DNA from: Polyangiaceae bacterium
GTDB lineage: Bacteria > Myxococcota_A > Polyangia > Polyangiales > Polyangiaceae
Length of the DNA stretch: 64,000 nucleotides
Assembly: GCA_020846005.1 (NCBI GenBank)
Contig: JADLEQ010000080.1
Coordinates: 36,063 to 100,062, forward strand
Direction of reading: 5' to 3'
Shown: positions 1 through 8,384 of the stretch, in pieces
Numbering within the stretch: the stretch's first letter is position 1
Layout: each line of letters begins with the position of its first letter
The notes under the pieces: generated by a model
Told to the model about the DNA's origin: nothing
The model's database searches: none
The model's input: the letters and a program-made list of their open reading frames with translations, nothing else
Position numbers and translations under genes: made by a program

Positions 1-886
1 TCCGGGCGCGCGGGTAGTGCGCGGCCCGCGCGCGGACGTGGTCGTACCGGAGCACCTGGTTGCGGTCGCCGGTGAGGAACAGCACCTCGTGGGGGAACTC
101 CGTGAGTCGCGTCGTCCAGTCGAAGTCTCGCTGCGATGCCGGCAGGCAGCGCGCGGCGATCCCGCCCGCCCGCCAGAACGGCGCGGGCTCCGCCTGGCTC
201 ATGCCCAACGCCTCGCTCGCGGCGGCGAACTGCCCCGCGGCCTGCAGATCCGCGCGCGCGTGGGAGTCCGGCGTGAGCAACCCACTCATCCAGAGCGAGT
301 CGTTCATCTCCTCGCTGAACGCCGCGCGCTCGAGCAGTCGCCCGAAGAACTCGGCGACCTCGCCGGAGGTGAGCCCGCCCGGCTCGAGCAGCACCGCGCC
401 GCGCGCTCGCTCCGGGTGCTCGTTCACGTACCAGGTCGCGTACATGGCACCCCACGAGTGACCGACGAAGAAGAGCGGGGCCGCGCCCGCCGGCGCGAAG
501 CGGTCGACGACCGCCTCGAGGTCACGGAGGTACTGACGCGCGGTGACGTCCTCGCAGGCGTGACGCCTGGAGAGCCCGGCGCCGCGCTGATCCCAGAGGA
601 CGACCAGGTAGCCGTCGTCGGCGAGCGTGGCGAGCGACGCGAGCGAGCGGTGATCCCCGCCGGGGCCGCCGTGCAGCCCGATCACCACGCCCCGCGTCGG
701 CGCTCCGTAGGTGGCGAGGTGGAGGCGCGTGCCGGCGAGCTCGAGGGCTGGAAGTGACGGATCCTCGTCGACGGTGCGCGGGACGAGATCCGCGAAGTCG
801 GGCGCGCACGCGCCGGCCAGCACGGCGAGCGCGAGCGGGGTGGCGAGCGAGGGCGAGCGGGGCGGGGCGGGCAGGGCGTGGGTCAT
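1..886 (-). CDS. Secreted alpha/beta hydrolase, proline iminopeptidase-like (3' end beyond window)
   Basis: The first 295 codons are present and the C-terminus lies beyond base 1. The N-terminus has a signal with a lipobox-like end (LAGAC near residues 22-26), so the protein is probably a lipoprotein. HGGPGGDH near residue 73 is the oxyanion-loop motif of S33 peptidases/hydrolases, and GHSWGAMYATWY near residue 142 holds the nucleophilic Ser. These motifs place it with proline iminopeptidase-type alpha/beta hydrolases; the substrate cannot be told. The ATG at 886 is preceded by an operator-like palindrome at 898-912 that is also found upstream of the adjacent TetR gene, so the hydrolase is probably repressed by that regulator. 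The gene was recognised by direct translation of the minus strand; longer overlapping frames here are shadows. Confidence 0.85.
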   Translation of the reverse strand, partial: MTHALPAPPRSPSLATPLALAVLAGACAPDFADLVPRTVDEDPSLPALELAGTRLHLATYGAPTRGVVIGLHGGPGGDHRSLASLATLADDGYLVVLWDQRGAGLSRRHACEDVTARQYLRDLEAVVDRFAPAGAAPLFFVGHSWGAMYATWYVNEHPERARGAVLLEPGGLTSGEVAEFFGRLLERAAFSEEMNDSLWMSGLLTPDSHARADLQAAGQFAAASEALGMSQAEPAPFWRAGGIAARCLPASQRDFDWTTRLTEFPHEVLFLTGDRNQVLRYDHVRARAAHYPRAR

Positions 887-897
887 GGCGTTCCTTT

Positions 898-912
898 CCG
901 AACGGTGTTCGG
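898..912. promoter_or_regulatory. TetR-type operator, copy 1
   Basis: Perfect palindrome CCGAAC-GGT-GTTCGG lying 12 bases upstream of the hydrolase start and just downstream of the TetR stop codon. The same two 6-base arms occur at 1582-1596 upstream of the TetR gene. Two identical palindromes flanking a TetR gene are the usual arrangement for a local repressor, so binding by that protein is inferred. Confidence 0.7.
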
Positions 913-952
913 TCATGAGCGTGAGCAGGGACTCGCCCGCCCACGCGAGAGC

Positions 953-1567
953 TCACCCGGCGCCGCGCTCGAGACCGGTCACGTAGGCCTCGAGCACCAG
1001 CCGATCGATCGACTCGAAATCTGCGGCGTACCCGGCGAGGTGCTCGGCCTCGAGCCTCGCCATCCCGTGAGCGAGCGCCCAGAAGCCGTACGCCATCTCC
1101 TCCGCGCCGAACCCGGGACGCGGGCAGAACGCTCCCCCGTCGATGCCGGACTGCACGCAGGCGACGACGACCCCGAACGGGTTGCCGGACCCGAGCGGCT
1201 CGCTCGGCGCGCGGCGCTGCGAGGCCATGCGCCCGAACAGTAGGAGATAGTCCTCAGGGTTCTCGCGGGCGAACCCCAGGTACGCCGAGCCCAGCCGCAG
1301 CAGCCGCGCGCGCGGCGCCAGCGACTCGGGCACCCGCCCGAAGCGCGCGGCGAGCCGGCCGATGACCTCGGCCGCGAGCACGGCGAGGAGCGCCTCACGG
1401 CTCTCGAAGTACTCGTAGAGGCTCGCCGGGCTGTACCCGGCGCGCGCCGCGACGGCGCGGAGCGACAGCGTCGACGCGCCGCCCTCGAGCACCAACGAGC
1501 GAGCGGCCGCCAGGATGGCGCCGCGACCCCGCTCGGGGCGGGCCGGCGATCGGCGGCGAGTGGCCAT
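953..1567 (-). CDS. TetR/AcrR-family transcriptional regulator
   Basis: 204-residue protein, the usual TetR length. An N-terminal helix-turn-helix lies at about residues 28-58 and includes LRAVAARAGYSPASLYEYF, typical of TetR recognition helices. The rest is an all-alpha ligand-binding region of the WHG/TetR_C type. The ATG at 1567 was chosen because the operator palindrome at 1582-1596 lies just upstream; the longer open frame beyond it would read through the operator. The regulated neighbour is the hydrolase directly downstream on the same strand. The inducer is unknown. The matching palindromes suggest autorepression together with repression of the hydrolase. Confidence 0.9.
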   Translation of the reverse strand: MATRRRSPARPERGRGAILAAARSLVLEGGASTLSLRAVAARAGYSPASLYEYFESREALLAVLAAEVIGRLAARFGRVPESLAPRARLLRLGSAYLGFARENPEDYLLLFGRMASQRRAPSEPLGSGNPFGVVVACVQSGIDGGAFCPRPGFGAEEMAYGFWALAHGMARLEAEHLAGYAADFESIDRLVLEAYVTGLERGAG

Positions 1568-1581
1568 GCCCCAACCTTGTG

Positions 1582-1596
1582 CCGAACAGTGTTCGG
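1582..1596. promoter_or_regulatory. TetR-type operator, copy 2
   Basis: Perfect palindrome CCGAAC-AGT-GTTCGG, 14 bases upstream of the TetR start codon. Its arms are identical to those of the site at 898-912, and the outer bases are similar too. It is probably the autoregulatory site of the TetR gene. Confidence 0.7.
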
Positions 1597-1801
1597 TGTC
1601 AAGCGGGGCGGCGCGCCGGATCGGGCGCTGCGCGAGCCAACTCGCGGCGCCGCCGGACAGACGATGTAAGAGCGCCGGCCGCGGGCGCGCGACTAGCGTC
1701 CCCCAGCGTGACTCCAGTGCCCCGCGCGCGCGCCGACTCGGCCCTCGACTTCGGCCAGCGTTCGTCTGGCGGGCGCCTCGCGGCGGCTGTAGTGGGGTGA
1801 G

Positions 1802-4800
1802 GTGCGGATGGTCGCCTCCGCCTTCCCCCGGCCGGTGCGCTGCCTCGCGGGGCGCCAGGCGGAGCTCGAGCGACTGCTCGAGCACCTCGGTCGTGACACG
1901 CTCTTCCTGATCTACGGGATCGCCGGGATCGGGAAGAGCGAGCTCGTCTACCAGCTCGTCCAGGAGGCCCAGGCGCGACCGCGGTGGTCCGAGGCGTCAG
2001 CGCTCTTGGTCGAGGTCCGAGCAGGGTCGTCCGCGTCCCGCGTGCTCGCCGAGGTGCTCTCGATGTTGGGAGCTCGCGCGCCGAGGCGCGGGCGCGCGAC
2101 GCCGCGAGAGCACCTCGGCGAGCAGCTCGAGCACCTCGCCCGGAAGCTCGACGCGAGCCCCTACCTGCTCTTCATCGATGACGTCCACCACCTGGCGCCG
2201 GACGAGGTGGGCCAGGCGCTCGGTTACCTGGCGCGCCACGTTCACCGCAGCCGCATCGTCGTGGCCTCGCGGCGCGAGATCCCGATCGCGCGCGGCGCGC
2301 CGCCGCCGATCGTCACCACGCTCGGCCCGCTCGACGCCACGGCCGCCGCGCAGATGGCGGCAGCCCTCGCGGACCGGCTCCAGGTCGCGCGCCCCACGGC
2401 CGAGGAGGTGATGCGCAGCTCCCACGGCAGCCCGTTCCAGATCCACCGCATGCTGGCGCGTCCGCGCGGGAAGTCCACGCTCGAGGACGCGATCGCCGAG
2501 CTCTCGCCGCCGGCCCGCCGCGTGCTGTTGCTCGCCGCGGTGGTGCAGCAACGGTTCGCGACGGACACGGTGCGCGCGGCGTGGGACGCGGGGCCCTGGC
2601 TCGACGAGGCGCTCCGCGAGCTCGAGCAGCGCTTCTTGCTCGACGCGCCCCGGCGGGCGCTCGTGGTCCACGATCTCGTGCGGGAGGCGCTCGTCCGTGA
2701 GGCCTCGGCGGACGAGCTCGCCGCCGCCCACCAGGACGCCGCGGACCTGTGTCTCGCCCTGCTCCGCGGCGGAGACGGCGTTCCCCCGCTGCTCGCGGTG
2801 GACGCCGTCGGTCACTTCCTCGCCGCGGGGCGGGTCCTCGACGCGTGGGCAGCCGTCGAGCGCTGGCACCCGCCGCTCGCCGCGGTGGGGAGCGAGCACC
2901 TGCTGCTCGATCCGCTGGAGCGCCTGCGAGATCTCCTGCCGGAGCGCCGCGTCGCGATCGACCTCCTGATCGCCTGGTGCATGGTGAGGGCGTCGCTGAT
3001 CGGAGACGCGACCCGCGTGCTCGCGCGCATCGGCGAGCGGCCCCGGGGTGAGCTCGAGGCACGATACTGCCTCCTCGCTGGGGAGGTCGCACAACGCACC
3101 GGCGACCTCGTCCATGCGACGGCCTCGTTCGAGCGAGCCGTCGACGCCGCGCCGACTCCGGATCTCCGCTTCCAGGCGCGACTGCAGGGCGCCAGCGCCG
3201 CCCAGCTCTCGGGCGACGGTGAGCGCGCGCGCCGCGTCCTCGCGCTCGCGCTGAGCGAGCTGCCGGCGCCCACGCCGCGGCAGCGGGCGCGCGCAGCGTG
3301 GGCGCTCGCGGCCACGCTGAGCCTGGACGAGCGCTTCGAGCGCGCCGCGGACGAGAGCCGCCGCGCGCGGCGTGAGCTCATCGGCACCGGGCTCGACGAC
3401 CTCGCGAGCCGTCTCGCGATGCTGGAGACGCTCGCGTGCATCGAGCTCGGCGAGCTCGACTCGGCGCGCGCGGCGGCGAAGCAGATCGAGGCCACGAGCC
3501 TGCGTCGACACGTCGCGACGCTCTACCGCGCGATCGCGCGCTTCGCCGACGGCGAGCCGCGCGCGGCGAGCGTCACGTTGCTGGAGCTCCACGCGACGTT
3601 GACGGCGCGCGGCGACTTCTTCAACGCGAACCTGGCCGGGTACTACGGGAGCGCCGCGCTCGCGCAGATCGGGCGCCTCGCCGACGCCCAGGCCCTGGCC
3701 GCGCGGACCTCCGCGCTCCTGCTCGACGCCGGCTACCGCTCCATGGCCGCCCGCTCACGCGCACAGCAGGCGCTGTTCGCCGCGGAGGCGCTCTCGGCGA
3801 GCGACGCGCACCGCCTGGCGGACGAGGCGCTCTCGACCCGGCAGATCGGCCCGCGTTCCCGCGCGACGGCGCACCGGGCGCACGCCCACGCGTTCACGAT
3901 CGAGGGGGAGCTCGCCCGCGCGCGGGACCACGTCGAGCAGGCCGCGCGCGCGGTTTCCGAGCCGGACCTCGCGGCGGCGCGGAGCGCGCTCGACATCGAG
4001 CGCTCCGCGGTCGAGCTGGTCGGGGGCAGCCTGGACCTCGCGATCGAGCAAGGCGAGCGCGTGACGACCCGCCCCGGAGGGCGCCCGCAGGGCTACGACG
4101 CCGCGAGGGCGTCCGCGATCCTGGCCGCGGCGCACCTCGCGCGAGGACGCCCGACGGACCAGCTCTTCGCCGAGCAGCTCACGACGCGCGCTCGCCAGCT
4201 GGCGCACGCCGGCGACTTCCTCTCGATCCGCGTGGCGTGCGCGATCTTGTCCGCGGCGGCGGCACGGCGCGGCGATCCGAGCCGCGCCGCGGAGCCGCTG
4301 CTCACCGAGGCGCTCCGCGATCTCGATCCGGAGCGCGGCAGCGTGTACGCAGGAGCGCTCCTCGCGGCCATCGACGGGGGCCTCGCCGCGCGCGCGGCGC
4401 CTGGGGTCGTCGCGCTGCTCGCCCGGCTCGGGCTGACCGAGCCGGCCGCCTGCTACCTGGTCGACCAGCAGGGTCGCCGCGCGGCCTCGCCCGCGGAGGT
4501 CGCGCGCGAGCGTTCGCTGCATGATCTCTTCGTCGACACGACCCGGGACGTGATCGTGGCGCGCCACGGTGACCACGAGATCCGCGGGCGCCCCCTCCAG
4601 TCCACCCTGCTCTCGCTCCTGGTGCTGGCGCGGGGCGAGCCCGTCCCCGCCGAGGCGCTCTACTGCCGGGCTTGGCGGGCCCGCGCCTACCACCCGCTCC
4701 GGCACCGCAACGCGCTGTACGTCGCCATCAACCGCCTGCGAGCTTCGCTGCGCGGCGCGCTCGCCGGGCGCGAGGTGATCGAGCGGTCGAACGGCGGCTG

Positions 4801-4900
4801 GTGCCTCGCCGAGGGGATCGACGCCTGCGTCGCCGTCCCGATCGACCACCCGGGCGAGGTCGCCCCGCAGAGACCGACACGAGAGGGAGCCGAACGATGA
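1802..4900 (+). CDS. STAND-type ATPase regulator with C-terminal winged helix
   Basis: 1032-residue protein. An AAA_16/STAND NTPase domain is at the N-terminus: Walker A YGIAGIGKS at about residues 38-46 (Lys45) and Walker B LLFIDDVHHL at about 122-131. The middle (about 300-880) is Ala/Leu/Arg-rich alpha-helical repeat, probably TPR-like. Residues about 910-1015 resemble an OmpR/PhoB-type winged helix (HEIRGRPLQSTLLSLLVLA, then a basic recognition region). The architecture is that of large signal-integrating transcription regulators. The start is GTG 1802, with ATG 1808 as an alternative in the same frame. Its stop codon overlaps the start of the secreted GH99-like gene (ATGA, 4897-4900), so the two are probably translated together. 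The ligand is unknown. Confidence 0.85.
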   Translation: MRMVASAFPRPVRCLAGRQAELERLLEHLGRDTLFLIYGIAGIGKSELVYQLVQEAQARPRWSEASALLVEVRAGSSASRVLAEVLSMLGARAPRRGRATPREHLGEQLEHLARKLDASPYLLFIDDVHHLAPDEVGQALGYLARHVHRSRIVVASRREIPIARGAPPPIVTTLGPLDATAAAQMAAALADRLQVARPTAEEVMRSSHGSPFQIHRMLARPRGKSTLEDAIAELSPPARRVLLLAAVVQQRFATDTVRAAWDAGPWLDEALRELEQRFLLDAPRRALVVHDLVREALVREASADELAAAHQDAADLCLALLRGGDGVPPLLAVDAVGHFLAAGRVLDAWAAVERWHPPLAAVGSEHLLLDPLERLRDLLPERRVAIDLLIAWCMVRASLIGDATRVLARIGERPRGELEARYCLLAGEVAQRTGDLVHATASFERAVDAAPTPDLRFQARLQGASAAQLSGDGERARRVLALALSELPAPTPRQRARAAWALAATLSLDERFERAADESRRARRELIGTGLDDLASRLAMLETLACIELGELDSARAAAKQIEATSLRRHVATLYRAIARFADGEPRAASVTLLELHATLTARGDFFNANLAGYYGSAALAQIGRLADAQALAARTSALLLDAGYRSMAARSRAQQALFAAEALSASDAHRLADEALSTRQIGPRSRATAHRAHAHAFTIEGELARARDHVEQAARAVSEPDLAAARSALDIERSAVELVGGSLDLAIEQGERVTTRPGGRPQGYDAARASAILAAAHLARGRPTDQLFAEQLTTRARQLAHAGDFLSIRVACAILSAAAARRGDPSRAAEPLLTEALRDLDPERGSVYAGALLAAIDGGLAARAAPGVVALLARLGLTEPAACYLVDQQGRRAASPAEVARERSLHDLFVDTTRDVIVARHGDHEIRGRPLQSTLLSLLVLARGEPVPAEALYCRAWRARAYHPLRHRNALYVAINRLRASLRGALAGREVIERSNGGWCLAEGIDACVAVPIDHPGEVAPQRPTREGAER

Positions 4901-6645
4901 GATCTCGCGACTTCGCCAGTTGGATCCAGCTCGCGCTGGGCGCGGTCTCAGCGGCGTGCGCCGCCGCCGGGTCGCCAGATGGTGATGGCGGCGTGGGCGC
5001 CGCCGCGGCGGTCGGCGGCGCGGGCGCCGGAGGCGGCGGGGGGAGCTCGACCGGAGCCACCGGAGGCAGCGCGGCGGCCGGCGGCAGCTCGGGCGGCGCA
5101 GGAGGCGCGCCCGCGGGCGCCGGCGGGCAGCATCCCGGGGGCGCCGCGGGCACGAGCGGTACCGGGAGCGGGGGCACGAGCGGAGGCGGGGCCGCGGGCG
5201 CGGGCGGCGGGGCCGCGGGCGCCTCGAGCGGTGGGGGCGGGACGACGACCGGAGGCGCCGCGGGGACGGCGGGCAGCGGGGGCGCCCCGCCGATCCACGG
5301 GACGCCGTGCACGACCTCCGCGACCTGCCCCGGGACCGGCCAGACGTGCTTCGAGGGCCTCTGCCGCGACGGATGCTTCCCCTGGCTCGACCCGTGCGAC
5401 TGGTCTCCCTCGGGCAACGTGTGCCTCGGCAACGTGTGCGTCGAGTGCAACGCAGACTCCGACTGCCCAGGGACCCGCTACGCCTGCGACCTCTCGAACC
5501 ACACCTGCAAAGACCAACCCTTCGACCCGACGCGCACGAAGATTGGGGTGTTCTACCACACGTGGCACTGCCCCTCGGCCACCGACGTCCACGATGTCAC
5601 CCAGTGCCTCGCCGGGCAGCAGGCGTGGCCCCCGTGGCCCTCCGACCCGAACGCCCAGACCTCCTTCTGGTGGGGTGAGCCAGCGGCTGGCTACTACTGC
5701 CTGACGAACGACACCGCCTTGCTCGCCCAGCACGCGCAGCTGCTGAGCGAGATGGGCGCGGACTTCGTGTTCGTCGACGTGACGAACCACAACTACAACA
5801 CGGGGGCGCTCTGCGATCGACCCGTGGAGATGATCCTCGAGCCCTTCACGGCGATGGTGAACGTGTGGAAGGGTGTCGCCGGCGCTCCGAAGATCGTGCC
5901 CTGGGTGCCGATCTCCGACTGCCCGACGTACCTGTCGCCGGGCGCCTGCAACCAGCCCGACGACAAGTACATCGTCTATGATCTCCTCGACCTGCTCGCG
6001 GGCTCCGGGCTCGCGTTCGACTACCAGGGGAAGCCGCTCCTCCTCATCACCGAGAACGGCACCTACCCCGTCAGCGAGGCGCGTCTGGCGGCGCTCTCAG
6101 CCAGCTACACGCTCCGGAAGATGTGGGCCTTCGAGCCGGAGGGCACCGACAAGTGGAGCTACCTCGAGAAGTGCGACTCGAGCCCGCTCGAGTCGCGCCC
6201 GTGCGACCAGCGCCTCGCGCTCCGGGCGGGGGCGCCAGAGCAGCTGCCGATCGCGGTCGCGTATGGCGCGGACTACATGAGCCACACCAGCACGGCGACC
6301 CCGAAGCACTACGGCAGGACGTTCCGCAAGCAGTTCGAGACCCTGTTCGACCACCCCGAGACGCCGATCGCGACCATCACGGGGTGGAACGAGTGGGTCG
6401 TCGGCCGCTGGAAGTGCGGCTCCCCGCTCTGCGATTGTTCGAACGCCTTCGACCAGACCTACGGCTGCTTCCTCGACCAGTACACCGCCGAGTACAATCG
6501 AGACCTCGAGCCCGCCAAGACGGCCACCGGCGACTACTACTACCGGCTGGCGAAGAGCTGCATCGCGCTCTTCCGTGCGGGCAAGCGCTGCACCCAGGAC
6601 AACGCCGCCGACCTCTGCTGCTCGGAGTACGCTGGCCCGAAGTAG
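4897..6645 (+). CDS. Secreted GH99/GH71-like protein with Gly-rich linker
   Basis: 582 residues. There is an N-terminal export signal ending near Cys21 (probable lipoprotein), a Gly/Ala/Ser linker to about residue 130, a Cys-rich segment at about 138-207, then a catalytic-like domain from about 213. The segments FVFVDVTNHNYNT and ITGWNEWVVGRWKC resemble the GH99-like/GH71 TIM-barrel families, in which a WNEW motif closes the active site. It probably acts on a polysaccharide outside the cytoplasm; the substrate is not predictable. The start overlaps the stop of the upstream STAND regulator by four bases. The long frame starting at 4672 is a 5' extension inside the regulator and was rejected. 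Many Cys pairs suggest disulfides. Confidence 0.8.
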   Translation: MRSRDFASWIQLALGAVSAACAAAGSPDGDGGVGAAAAVGGAGAGGGGGSSTGATGGSAAAGGSSGGAGGAPAGAGGQHPGGAAGTSGTGSGGTSGGGAAGAGGGAAGASSGGGGTTTGGAAGTAGSGGAPPIHGTPCTTSATCPGTGQTCFEGLCRDGCFPWLDPCDWSPSGNVCLGNVCVECNADSDCPGTRYACDLSNHTCKDQPFDPTRTKIGVFYHTWHCPSATDVHDVTQCLAGQQAWPPWPSDPNAQTSFWWGEPAAGYYCLTNDTALLAQHAQLLSEMGADFVFVDVTNHNYNTGALCDRPVEMILEPFTAMVNVWKGVAGAPKIVPWVPISDCPTYLSPGACNQPDDKYIVYDLLDLLAGSGLAFDYQGKPLLLITENGTYPVSEARLAALSASYTLRKMWAFEPEGTDKWSYLEKCDSSPLESRPCDQRLALRAGAPEQLPIAVAYGADYMSHTSTATPKHYGRTFRKQFETLFDHPETPIATITGWNEWVVGRWKCGSPLCDCSNAFDQTYGCFLDQYTAEYNRDLEPAKTATGDYYYRLAKSCIALFRAGKRCTQDNAADLCCSEYAGPK

Positions 6646-6666
6646 CGCGCCGCGGCGCCGACGGGC

Positions 6667-7371
6667 TCACTCACCGATCGCGAACCGATAGCCGACGCCA
6701 CGCACCGTGAGCAGGTGCCGCGGAGCCGCGGGGTCGCGCTCGAGCTTCGCGCGGAGCTGCAACATGAAGTTGTCGATCGTCCGTGGCGTCCCGTGGTGGC
6801 CCGGCCCCCACACCTGCTGGAAGATCTGCTCGCGCGCGAGCACGCGATCTCGAGCCTCGACGAGGCACCACAGGACATCGAATTCGGTAGCGGTCAGCGG
6901 CACCGGCTCACCGCCACGCCGGACGTCGCGGCGGTCCGCGTCGATCACGAGCTCGCCGGCGCGCACCGGCTCCCGCGCCGCGCGCCGCGCCATGGCGTCA
7001 CGCCGGAGGACCGCCTTCACCCTCGCGAGCAGCTCCGCGAGCCCGAACGGCTTGGTGATGTAGTCCTCGGCGCCGAGCTCCAGGCCCATCACCTTGTCCA
7101 TCTCCGCCCCGCGCGCGCTCAGCATGATCACCGGCATCCGCTGGCCGGCCCGCCGCAGCTCGCGCACGACCTCGAAGCCGTTCATCCGTGGGAGCATCAC
7201 GTCGAGGATCATGAGATCCGGCTGCCAGCTCGTCGCGAGCGCCAGGCCGGCGGCGCCGTCCTCGGCCACCTGCACCTCGAAGCCCTCCGCCTCGAGGTTC
7301 ATGCGGAGGCCCAGCGTGATGCTCTCGTCGTCCTCGACGACCAGGATGGTCGTCGCGCGGGCGCCGGTCAC
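6667..7371 (-). CDS. OmpR/PhoB-family response regulator
   Basis: 234 residues. The receiver domain spans about 7-120, with acidic pocket EDD at 13-15, phospho-acceptor Asp57 (LMILDVMLP), Ser85 and Lys107 of YITKPF. A winged-helix DNA-binding domain follows at about 138-232 (LTATEFDVLWCL ... TVRGVGYRF). The GTG start at 7371 overlaps the stop of the histidine kinase (GTGA), so the pair is translationally coupled and almost certainly cognate. The regulon is unknown. It is the last gene of a minus-strand run with xseA, aroE and the debranching-like gene. Confidence 0.95.
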   Translation of the reverse strand: MTGARATTILVVEDDESITLGLRMNLEAEGFEVQVAEDGAAGLALATSWQPDLMILDVMLPRMNGFEVVRELRRAGQRMPVIMLSARGAEMDKVMGLELGAEDYITKPFGLAELLARVKAVLRRDAMARRAAREPVRAGELVIDADRRDVRRGGEPVPLTATEFDVLWCLVEARDRVLAREQIFQQVWGPGHHGTPRTIDNFMLQLRAKLERDPAAPRHLLTVRGVGYRFAIGE

Positions 7372-8339
7372 TGCGCGTCCCCCGGCGCCGGAACGCGCCC
7401 GCGTTCGGCGGCGCGCCCGCGCACGACCTCCGCCAGCGGGCGGGGCAGAACGAGCGTGAACGTGCTCCCGCCGCCGCGCCGGCTCTGCACCTGCACCCGC
7501 CCTCCGTGCGCCCGCATCACGTGCTTCACGATCGCGAGCCCGAGCCCGGAGCCCTCTCGTTCACGCGCGAGCCGGTCGTCGACTCGGTAGAACTTCTGGA
7601 AGATCCGCTCGTGCTCGGCCGGCTCGATGCCGATCCCGTCGTCTCGGACGTGGATCCGCACCTCACGCGCCGTCGACTCCGCCCAGACCTCGATGCGGGG
7701 CGGATCCCCGCCGTACTTGAAGGCGTTGGTCAGCAGGTTGAAGAGCGCGTCGGCGATGGCGCCTCGGTCCGCGCGCAGCGGGTGGGACTCCCCGGGGAAG
7801 ACCGCGAGGTCGACGGGGCGCCGATCCCGGAACGGCGCGAAGGCGGCGACCGCGGCGTCGATCACGGAGCGGGTGTCCGTCTCCTCCATGCGGAACTCCC
7901 GCCCGCCGCTCTCCATTCGGCCCCAGTCGAGGAGCCGATCGATGAGCTCCTGCAGCCGGCGGCTCTCGCGTGAGAGGCCGGCGATGCACTGCTCCTCGGC
8001 GGCCTGGTCCCCGCGCCGGAGCTCGAGCGTCTCCGAGAACAATCGAATCGAGGTGAGCGGAGTCCTGAGCTCGTGGGAGACCTTGGACACGAAGTCCGCC
8101 TGGAGCTTCGACAGGTTCGCCTCACGGTGCACGAAGACCCACACCAGCACGACGCCCGTCGCCGCGGCGCCGCTCAGCGCGAGCACGAGGATGCCCATCA
8201 GCAGGTTGACCTGCGCCTCACCGAGGAAGAGCAGCACCGCGCCGAGCGCGAGCAGCAGGAAGCTCGGCACGACGACGAGCGCCACCAGCAGGATCACGAT
8301 CCGGCGGTAGCCGTAGGCAGCCAGTTCGCGGGGGGCCAT
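7368..8339 (-). CDS. Membrane sensor histidine kinase
   Basis: 323 residues. Two transmembrane helices at about 13-39 and 46-70 are joined by only a few residues, so there is no periplasmic sensor domain. The HisKA domain follows, with the phospho-acceptor His89 in SHELRTPLTSIRLF. The HATPase_c domain has the N box (LLTNAFKYGG), G1 box (DDGIGIE), F box (FQKFYRVDD) and G2 box (GSGLGLAIV). It autophosphorylates and passes phosphate to the response regulator encoded in the overlapping gene. With so little exposed outside, it may sense a membrane signal or a partner protein, as intramembrane-sensing kinases do. The ATG at 8339 is the only good start. Confidence 0.93.
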   Translation of the reverse strand: MAPRELAAYGYRRIVILLVALVVVPSFLLLALGAVLLFLGEAQVNLLMGILVLALSGAAATGVVLVWVFVHREANLSKLQADFVSKVSHELRTPLTSIRLFSETLELRRGDQAAEEQCIAGLSRESRRLQELIDRLLDWGRMESGGREFRMEETDTRSVIDAAVAAFAPFRDRRPVDLAVFPGESHPLRADRGAIADALFNLLTNAFKYGGDPPRIEVWAESTAREVRIHVRDDGIGIEPAEHERIFQKFYRVDDRLAREREGSGLGLAIVKHVMRAHGGRVQVQSRRGGGSTFTLVLPRPLAEVVRGRAAERGRVPAPGDAQ

Positions 8340-8384
8340 GCGCAGGCGGGCGCTCCTTCTCTAGCAGCAACGGCCGGGCCGCGC

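Noticed and set aside
4672..4896. Earlier start for the GH99-like gene
   Set aside because: It would overlap the winged helix of the regulator and place basic low-complexity sequence before a good signal peptide at 4897.
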